DNA from: Actinomycetota bacterium
GTDB taxonomy: Bacteria > Actinomycetota > Acidimicrobiia > Acidimicrobiales > Iamiaceae
Assembly (NCBI GenBank): GCA_018268545.1
Contig: JAFDWI010000338.1
Location: forward strand, 1-6,075
DNA: 6,075 nt
Direction: 5' to 3'
Made by a program: the position numbers and the translations under genes. Numbering within the stretch: the stretch's first letter is position 1; each line of letters begins with the position of its first letter. The notes under the pieces are model-generated. The model did not search any database and was not told the DNA's origin. It saw nothing but the letters and a program-made list of their open reading frames with translations. Shown here piece after piece: positions 1-4,498 of this stretch.

Positions 1-1413
1 ATCTCTCGTACCGCACAACGGGACGGTTGGCGCTTCGACATCGGCGGCCATCGGTTCTTCACCAAGGTCAAACAGGTCGACGACCTGTGGCACGAGATCC
101 TTCCCGAAGAAGATTTTCTCATGCGACCGCGAAAGAGCCGCATCTTCTACAAGGGCAAGTACTTCGACTACCCGATCAAGGCGAGCAACGCGCTGGTGAA
201 TCTGGGACCCGTCGAAGCGATCCGATGCGTCGCCTCCTATGTTGCCGCTCGTATCCGGCCACCGAAGGACCAGACGAACTACGAGGGCTGGTTGGTCGCC
301 CGATTCGGTTGGCGCCTGTACCGGACGTTTTTCAAGACCTACACGGAAAAGCTCTGGGGTGTGCCGGTATCGGACATGCCCGCGGACTGGGCCGCCCAAC
401 GGGTCAAGGGCCTGTCGCTGGGCAACGCGATCGTCAACGCGTTGCTCCCGAAGCGGAACCAGAAGGAGATCACCTCGCTCATCGAGGAGTTCCAGTACCC
501 CAAGTACGGGCCCGGGATGATGTGGGAGGTGTGCCGCGACACGGTCGTGGCCAAGGGGTCCTCGGTGGCCACGGACGTCACCGTCACCCGGGTCGGCCAC
601 GAGCACGGCCGGGCGGTCTCGGTCACCGGAACCAGACCTGACGGGACGACGACCGAGTACCCCTGCACCGAGGTGATCTCGTCGATGCCGATGTCCCACC
701 TGCTCGAAGCGATGGACCCCCCGGTGCCCGACGATGTGAAGGCCGCCGCCGCGGATCTCCGCTATCGGGACTATCTGATCGTCGCGCTCGTACTACCCGA
801 GACGAGCGTCGATTTCGACGACAACTGGATCTACATCCATGACCCGGCCGTCCGCACGATGCGCATCCAGAACTTCGGCTCGTGGTCGCCCTACATGGTC
901 AAGCAAGGGTTCAACACCCTGGGGCTCGAGTACACCGTGTGGGAAGGTGACGACGAGTGGAACATGGCCGACGAGGACCTGGTCCAGCGAGCCAAACAGG
1001 AACTCGAGCAACTCGGTCTGGCCCACATCGCCGAGATCCGAGAGGGCTACGTCGTTCGTCAGGCAAAGGCGTATCCGATCTACGACGACCGTTACCGTGC
1101 GAACGTGGACGTATTACGAGGCTGGTTGACCGAACACGCCGAGAACGTGTACCCGGTCGGGCGCAACGGCATGTTCCGCTACAACAACCAGGATCACTCG
1201 ATGTTCACGGCGATGTTGACCGTCGAGAACATCATGACCGGATCACATCACGACGTCTGGGAAGTCAACGTCGAAGAGGAATACCACGAAGAATCGGCGT
1301 CGCGGCCCACCGCGCTGGAGCCGAGGCCACCGGGAAGCCACGGCACAGGCCGTGACGCGCCCGTGATCGCACGCGACACACTCGAGGCGCACGGCCGCAT
1401 CACCTCGGACTGA
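1..1413 (+). CDS. NAD(P)/FAD-dependent oxidoreductase, UDP-galactopyranose mutase-like (5' partial)
   Basis: The reading frame is open from the first base to the TGA at 1411-1413, giving 470 visible residues; the true start lies left of the window. The first visible residues (ISRT, then FDIGGHRFFTK at about 13-22) match the segment that follows the N-terminal GxGxxG/VGG FAD-binding motif in the amine-oxidase / UDP-galactopyranose mutase superfamily, so roughly 45 residues are probably missing. Other family-like segments are YTEKLWG (114-120), YPKYGPGMMWE (166-176) and, near the C-terminus, VGRNGMFRYNNQDHSM (386-401), which resembles the second FAD-contacting motif. The last 39 residues or so are a polar Pro/Arg/Gly-rich tail that looks non-catalytic. 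The protein is expected to be a cytosolic flavoenzyme acting on a nucleotide sugar or lipid-linked substrate. The substrate cannot be told from sequence, and a protoporphyrinogen-oxidase or desaturase-like role is an alternative. An internal ATG at 121 is not the start, because conserved sequence precedes it. Confidence 0.9.
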   Translation: MSRTAQRDGWRFDIGGHRFFTKVKQVDDLWHEILPEEDFLMRPRKSRIFYKGKYFDYPIKASNALVNLGPVEAIRCVASYVAARIRPPKDQTNYEGWLVARFGWRLYRTFFKTYTEKLWGVPVSDMPADWAAQRVKGLSLGNAIVNALLPKRNQKEITSLIEEFQYPKYGPGMMWEVCRDTVVAKGSSVATDVTVTRVGHEHGRAVSVTGTRPDGTTTEYPCTEVISSMPMSHLLEAMDPPVPDDVKAAAADLRYRDYLIVALVLPETSVDFDDNWIYIHDPAVRTMRIQNFGSWSPYMVKQGFNTLGLEYTVWEGDDEWNMADEDLVQRAKQELEQLGLAHIAEIREGYVVRQAKAYPIYDDRYRANVDVLRGWLTEHAENVYPVGRNGMFRYNNQDHSMFTAMLTVENIMTGSHHDVWEVNVEEEYHEESASRPTALEPRPPGSHGTGRDAPVIARDTLEAHGRITSD

Positions 1414-1461
1414 CCGGTCATCGGCAGTGGCTCGTCAGGTCCGGCGAGCCGCTCAGTCCGA
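1405..1461. terminator. Nested inverted repeat between convergent genes, candidate bidirectional terminator
   Basis: A perfect 9-bp inverted repeat pairs 1405-1413 (TCGGACTGA) with 1453-1461 (TCAGTCCGA). It encloses a second hairpin, 1427-1434 (GTGGCTCG) with 1445-1452 (CGAGCCGC), which has 8 pairs including one G-U and a 10-nt loop. The inner and outer right arms are contiguous; the left arms are separated by a 13-nt bulge (1414-1426). The structure covers the whole space between the two convergent stop codons. No T-run follows on either side, so it is not a classical intrinsic terminator, although hairpins without a U tract are common candidates in actinobacteria. Function is inferred from position and pairing only. 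Confidence 0.4.
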
Positions 1462-2214
1462 CGCGGTGGACCGCTTCGTCAAGGACCGGAAGCGGTCTCG
1501 AACACCCCACCTGGTGACGAGCAACATCGATTCGGCCATGATCCGGCTCGACATCTTGGATTCGCCCCGTACCCGGTCGGTGAACGCGATCGGGACTTCG
1601 TCGATCCGGCCACCCCAACCGGCGAGGCGGTACGCGATCTCCATCTGAAACGCGTAACCATTCGCGATCGTGCCGCGAAAGTCGATCGTCTCGAGCACGT
1701 CGGCCCGGTACGCGCGGAACCCCGCCGTCGCGTCGTGGATCTTCAAGCCGAGCAGCCATGTGGCGTACGCGTTCCCCCACTTCGAGAGGAGCTGGCGGTG
1801 GAGCGGCCAGTTCGGCGTACTCCCGCCGACGACATAGCGCGACCCGATCGCCACGCCCGCGCCGTCGTCGAGCCGGGCCAGGAGCGCCGGGATCATCGCC
1901 GGGTCATGGGAGAAGTCGACGTCGAGTTGCACCAGACGCGTGTAACCCTGGTCCAGGCCATGGCCGAAGCCGGCCCGATAAGCATTGCCGAGACCGTCCT
2001 TCACGGGGCGACGCATGACCTCGATCCGGCCCAGTTCGTCGGCCTTGCGCTGCGCGAGATCGGCTGTTCCGTCCGGTGAACTGTCGTCGACCACGAGGAT
2101 GTCGGCCTCGGGGACGACCTTGCGGACCGTGTCGAGAAAGAGTTCGATGTTCGGCGCCTCGACGTAGGTCGGGACCACGACAAGGGTACGAACGACGTCG
2201 TCTTCAGCTGCCAC
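1453..2214 (-). CDS. GT2 glycosyltransferase, polyprenol monophosphomannose synthase-like (Ppm1/DPM1 type)
   Basis: This 253-residue protein is about the length of a single-domain, soluble dolichol/polyprenol-phosphate mannose synthase. Motifs in order are VVVPTYVEAPNIE (12-24), ILVVDDSSPDGTAD (39-52), GLGNAYRAGF (74-83), the metal-binding DxD as LDVDFSHDP (97-105), IGSRYVVGG (123-131), DATAGFRAYR (161-170), NGYAFQMEIAYR (185-196) and RVRGESKMS (214-222). The family moves a sugar, usually mannose from GDP-mannose, onto a polyprenyl phosphate at the cytoplasmic face of the membrane; the lipid-linked sugar then feeds envelope glycolipid or protein glycosylation. There is no C-terminal GtrA-like or other membrane segment. 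The start is GTG, chosen because AAAGGAAG at 2220-2227 gives a good ribosome-binding site, with 7 nt between AGGA and the GTG. It begins 18 nt after the methyltransferase stop, so the two are probably one transcript. Donor sugar identity (mannose versus glucose or another) is not proven. Confidence 0.88.
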   Translation of the reverse strand: MAAEDDVVRTLVVVPTYVEAPNIELFLDTVRKVVPEADILVVDDSSPDGTADLAQRKADELGRIEVMRRPVKDGLGNAYRAGFGHGLDQGYTRLVQLDVDFSHDPAMIPALLARLDDGAGVAIGSRYVVGGSTPNWPLHRQLLSKWGNAYATWLLGLKIHDATAGFRAYRADVLETIDFRGTIANGYAFQMEIAYRLAGWGGRIDEVPIAFTDRVRGESKMSSRIMAESMLLVTRWGVRDRFRSLTKRSTASD

Positions 2215-2232
2215 GCGAACTTCCTTTCACCG

Positions 2233-2985
2233 TCAGTACGGCCACGTTTCACCGTCGTGACCGATCCAACGGGTCACGCGGCCCAGACGAAGCGTCAAGA
2301 GCACCTTGATGAGGACGTTCCGGGCGAACCAGCCGAGCTCGCCGAGTTGCCGAACGGTGCTCCGACGCCGCTCGGAAGAGGTGGTGGGGCCGCGCCGGTA
2401 CTCTGCCAGCGATCGCGACCGTCCGACGTAGACCCATTCGTCCGACAGCAGGTACGAACGGAGCAACGCTCCGGTCACCCCGATCGAACTCCACGAATCG
2501 TGGACGAGGAGCACGCCGCCGTCGGAGACCCTGCTCCCCCAGTCGAACATGTCGGCTCGAGCGGGCGCGTAGCGATGTGCGCCGTCGATGTACAACAGGT
2601 CGATCGGACCCTCGACATCCTCGAGCGCCTCGGCGGACAACTTCCGGACATGTCGGACCCGGTCACGAACCCCGGCCCTGGTCAGATTCGCATTGAAGAC
2701 CTCGTTGTCGTCCTGGCCGAGCTCGGCGGTCGTCGTGATCTCCTGGGGTCCGCGGTCGGTGCCGATGTGCGGGTCGATCGCGACGATCTCGCCGGCATTC
2801 GGTGCCCCAGATGCCAGGATCGTCATCGACCGTCCACGGAAGCTCCCGATCTCGACGATGCGTCCGCCGTCGGGAAGCTCGCAGGCGCGATCCCACAGTC
2901 GTTGCGCCTGGTCATGCGACATCCATCCATCGACGTCGGCGACCGACGCCCATGCGCTGTCGAAATCAATGGCGGACGTCGTCAA
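2233..2985 (-). CDS. Class I SAM-dependent methyltransferase (Methyltransf_24-like)
   Basis: The 250-residue protein (using the TTG start) has a Rossmann methyltransferase core. Counting residues from the longer GTG start at 3030, the SAM-binding motif I is RIVEIGSFRGRS (57-68), an acidic strand end is AIDPHIG (84-90), LLYIDGAHRY (145-154) matches the later acidic strand, and GGVLLVHDSW (171-180) carries an Asp that may bind metal. The IDGAH and HD residues recall metal-dependent O-methyltransferases of sugars and small molecules. The acceptor is unknown. The C-terminal part (about 234-256) is hydrophobic and basic and could touch the membrane. TTG at 2983-2985 is preferred because GGAG lies 6 nt upstream, the 15 codons before it have weaker G/C third positions, and the domain-like sequence begins after it. 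GTG at 3028-3030 is the alternative and would add 15 residues (265 in total). It lies downstream of cvnD and just upstream of the glycosyltransferase, suggesting work on a glycan or lipid-linked product. Confidence 0.82.
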   Translation of the reverse strand: MTTSAIDFDSAWASVADVDGWMSHDQAQRLWDRACELPDGGRIVEIGSFRGRSMTILASGAPNAGEIVAIDPHIGTDRGPQEITTTAELGQDDNEVFNANLTRAGVRDRVRHVRKLSAEALEDVEGPIDLLYIDGAHRYAPARADMFDWGSRVSDGGVLLVHDSWSSIGVTGALLRSYLLSDEWVYVGRSRSLAEYRRGPTTSSERRRSTVRQLGELGWFARNVLIKVLLTLRLGRVTRWIGHDGETWPY

Positions 2986-2991
2986 GGCACA

Positions 2992-2995
2992 CTCC
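2992..2995 (-). promoter_or_regulatory. Ribosome-binding site favouring the TTG start of the methyltransferase
   Basis: On the minus strand GGAG (2995-2992) is followed by the 6-nt spacer TGTGCC and then TTG (2985-2983). The competing GTG at 3030 has only a distant AGGG, 10 nt upstream. The spacing makes TTG the likelier start despite the rare codon. The GGAG sits within an 8-bp palindrome, CTCCGGAG (2992-2999). Confidence 0.5.
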
Positions 2996-3042
2996 GGAGA
3001 CGGGATTGCTGGTCGGGTGAGTCCCGACACGGGACAACGACC

Positions 3043-3138
3043 CTAGTGGTTGTTCGGTCCCATCCCGGGCATGGCGCGGAGCCGTTCCGTCGTGCCGGAG
3101 GCCGCCTGAATCTCGAACCGTTGTCGAGGGTCAGCCAA
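3043..3138 (-). CDS. Possible 31-codon small ORF (or frameshifted extension) after cvnD
   Basis: A frame starting at TTG (3138-3136), which overlaps the cvnD stop, runs to TAG at 3045-3043 and would encode about 31 residues ending RLRAMPGMGPNNH. By hand count, 24 of 31 sense codons end in G or C, clearly more than in the frame that continues cvnD across the same bases, so it looks coding-like. Against it: the start is TTG, no clear ribosome-binding site precedes it, and the peptide is not recognised. Two readings are possible: a tiny translationally coupled gene, or a C-terminal extension of CvnD reached by a frameshift near the stop. It ends 12 nt before the alternative GTG start of the methyltransferase. 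It could equally be an untranslated spacer. Confidence 0.2.
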   Translation of the reverse strand: MADPRQRFEIQAASGTTERLRAMPGMGPNNH

Positions 3139-3736
3139 CCGAGGCGGTTGCCCGGGCCAGTGCATGTTGCACCAACTCCAGCAGGACCATCTTGGTGGAG
3201 GCGCGCTCTCGCGCGTCGCACAACAGAACGGGCGTGTCCTGCGACACGGCCACGGCATCTCGGATGTCGTTCGGGTCGTATGCGACCTTGCCCTCGAAGC
3301 AGTTGACGCCCACCACGAAGGGAACCTCGTGCTCTTCGAAGTAGTCGATGGCCGGGAAGCACTCTTCAAGTTTGCGCGTGTCGACCATCACCACCGCGCC
3401 GATCGCGCCCCGGACGAGGTCGTCCCACATGAACCAGAACCGATCCTGCCCCGGCGTTCCGAACAGGTAGAGCACGAGGTCCGAACCCAGGCCGATACGT
3501 CCGAAGTCCATCGCCACCGTGGTCGTCGTCTTCTGGTTCGCGCTGCCGATCTGGTCGACATCCTCGGCGACGCGGGTCATCGCCGCTTCGGTGGTCAGTG
3601 GATCGATCTCGGAGATGGATCCGACGAAGGTCGTCTTGCCGACAGCGAAGCCACCGGCAACGACGATCTTGACCGGCATCGGCGCGCCGCGGCCGCCCGA
3701 GTTGTTTCCGGTTTTGTCAGAGGGCTTGGAGGCCAT
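3131..3736 (-). CDS. cvnD: Conservon GTPase CvnD (Ras-like, MglA-related small GTP-binding protein)
   Basis: The 201-residue protein opens with a polar, probably flexible leader of about 20 residues and then a GTPase fold. The P-loop is GGFAVGKT (28-35); a switch I-like Thr run TTTT (71-74) is followed by VAMDFGRI; the G3 region is LFGTPGQDRFWFMWDD (91-106), where the usual DxxG Asp position is read as part of FGTPGQ, as is typical of this family; G4 is NCFE (145-148) and G5 CDARER (173-178). CvnD proteins are the G-protein module of the four-protein actinobacterial conservon and are thought to cycle with CvnB/CvnC at the membrane below CvnA. The ATG at 3736 is supported by AAAGGG (3743-3748), 6 nt upstream and inside cvnC; the two genes overlap by 20 nt. 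The G4 motif departs from the canonical NKxD, with Cys for Lys and Glu for Asp, so guanine specificity is inferred from family membership. Confidence 0.93.
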   Translation of the reverse strand: MASKPSDKTGNNSGGRGAPMPVKIVVAGGFAVGKTTFVGSISEIDPLTTEAAMTRVAEDVDQIGSANQKTTTTVAMDFGRIGLGSDLVLYLFGTPGQDRFWFMWDDLVRGAIGAVVMVDTRKLEECFPAIDYFEEHEVPFVVGVNCFEGKVAYDPNDIRDAVAVSQDTPVLLCDARERASTKMVLLELVQHALARATASVG

Positions 3737-4079
3737 CGAGCACCCTTTCGAGGAGTTTCAGATCTGGACGATCCCCAGCTGGTCGTGGACGGTTGAAGTC
3801 GACGAGACCTTCTTCGGTCATGTCGCCGACGAGGACACGTGCCACGCCGAGTGGTACGTGGAGGTAGGCCGAGATCTCGGCAACGGACAGGGGATTGCGG
3901 CACATTTCGACGATCTTGGATCGCTCCATCGTCAAACGTTCGGCCAGCGATTCACCCTTATCGGTCGTGAGGATGATCGTCTCAAGCGGAATGTCCGTGC
4001 TCGAGCGCGTCCGACCGCCGGTGATCGCATAGGGCCGGACTCGAAGTCGCCCGGTACCGCGCTCCTCGGGAGGGCTCAT
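3717..4079 (-). CDS. cvnC: Conservon protein CvnC, DUF742 family
   Basis: The 120-residue protein carries the family signature VRPYAITGGRT early (about 14-24), then a Leu/Ile-rich segment and a winged-helix-like stretch, LSVAEISAYLHVPLGVARVL, followed by VGDMTEEGLVDF. This layout is standard for DUF742 proteins, which always travel with Roadblock and GTPase partners in conservons. The fold suggests DNA binding, but the accepted picture is a cytoplasmic component of the Cvn complex; direct DNA binding is not shown. The ATG at 4079-4077 overlaps the cvnB stop as ATGA, which settles the start; longer in-frame starts would run deep into cvnB and lack family sequence. An AAGGG lies on the minus strand about 11 nt upstream. 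The stop falls 20 nt inside cvnD, so translation of B, C and D is likely coupled. Confidence 0.93.
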   Translation of the reverse strand: MSPPEERGTGRLRVRPYAITGGRTRSSTDIPLETIILTTDKGESLAERLTMERSKIVEMCRNPLSVAEISAYLHVPLGVARVLVGDMTEEGLVDFNRPRPAGDRPDLKLLERVLDGLQAL

Positions 4080-4498
4080 TGCGGAAGGGACCCTTGCAGT
4101 TCGGCACGGAGCTCCGGAGTGAGGACCGATCCGCAGCGCTCGACCAGGACCGCCATCTCGTAGCCGACCAGGCCGACGTCGCAACTCGCATCGGCGAGGA
4201 CGGTCAGCGACGAACCGTCACTGATCCCGGTCACGAACAGGAAGGCGTTCTCCATCTCGATGATGACCTGGGTCACCGCGCCACCGCCGAAGCGTCCTGC
4301 AGCACCGTACGCCAGACCGATCAACCCCGATGCGACGGCCGCGAAGCGGTCGGCACCGTCGCGATCCATCCCGACCGAAACCGCCATGGGTAGCCCATCG
4401 GAGGACACCACGACAGCGTCCTGGACCCCGGCGACTCGATCGACGAAGTTCGCCACCAACCAGTTGATGTTGCGAGCTTCACTCGAAAGTTCCATCAT
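4076..4498 (-). CDS. cvnB: Conservon protein CvnB, Roadblock/LC7 domain
   Basis: This 140-residue protein is a single Roadblock/LC7 domain. Typical features are the N-terminal helix NINWLVANFVDRVAGV, the strand and turn DAVVVSSDGLPMAVS, the helix with DRFAAVASGLIGLAYGAAGRF, and the strand segment VIIEMENAFLFVTGISDGSSLTVLAD (split across neighbouring strands). Roadblock proteins act as regulators, and in MglB-like cases as activators, of small Ras-like GTPases; CvnD is the obvious partner. Two ATGs are adjacent (4498 and 4495). The first overlaps the cvnA stop as ATGA and has GGAGG (4509-4513) 10 nt upstream, so it is preferred. The stop overlaps the cvnC start by 4 nt. Confidence 0.94.
   Translation of the reverse strand: MMELSSEARNINWLVANFVDRVAGVQDAVVVSSDGLPMAVSVGMDRDGADRFAAVASGLIGLAYGAAGRFGGGAVTQVIIEMENAFLFVTGISDGSSLTVLADASCDVGLVGYEMAVLVERCGSVLTPELRAELQGSLPQ

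Noticed and set aside
27..641. A 204-codon plus-strand frame at the left edge
   Set aside because: It overlaps the oxidoreductase in another frame; the frame-1 translation contains FDIGGHRFFTK and other flavoenzyme motifs, this one has none.
3042..3047. TAGGGT on the minus strand as a -10 box for the methyltransferase
   Set aside because: It fits TANNNT, but there is no matching -35 element at the usual distance; in GC-rich DNA this is not enough to call a promoter.
3108..3128. Small hairpin CTCGA/TCGAG just after the cvnD stop as a terminator
   Set aside because: The stem is only 5 bp with a 7-nt loop and no T-run; too weak to call and within the possible small ORF.
2257..3306. A 349-codon open frame on the plus strand
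   Set aside because: It lies antisense to the methyltransferase and the end of cvnD, both of which have clear family motifs. Its translation is Arg/Pro/Asp/Gly-rich with no recognisable domain, as expected for a shadow frame in high-GC DNA.
3164..4163. Two overlapping plus-strand frames of more than 200 codons
   Set aside because: They are antisense to cvnD and cvnC and carry no motif or ribosome-binding site; they are shadows of strongly coding minus-strand genes.
4080..4184. Upstream extension of cvnC to 4184
   Set aside because: The added 35 residues overlap cvnB, are Arg/Pro-rich and lack DUF742 sequence; the ATGA overlap start is standard for these genes.
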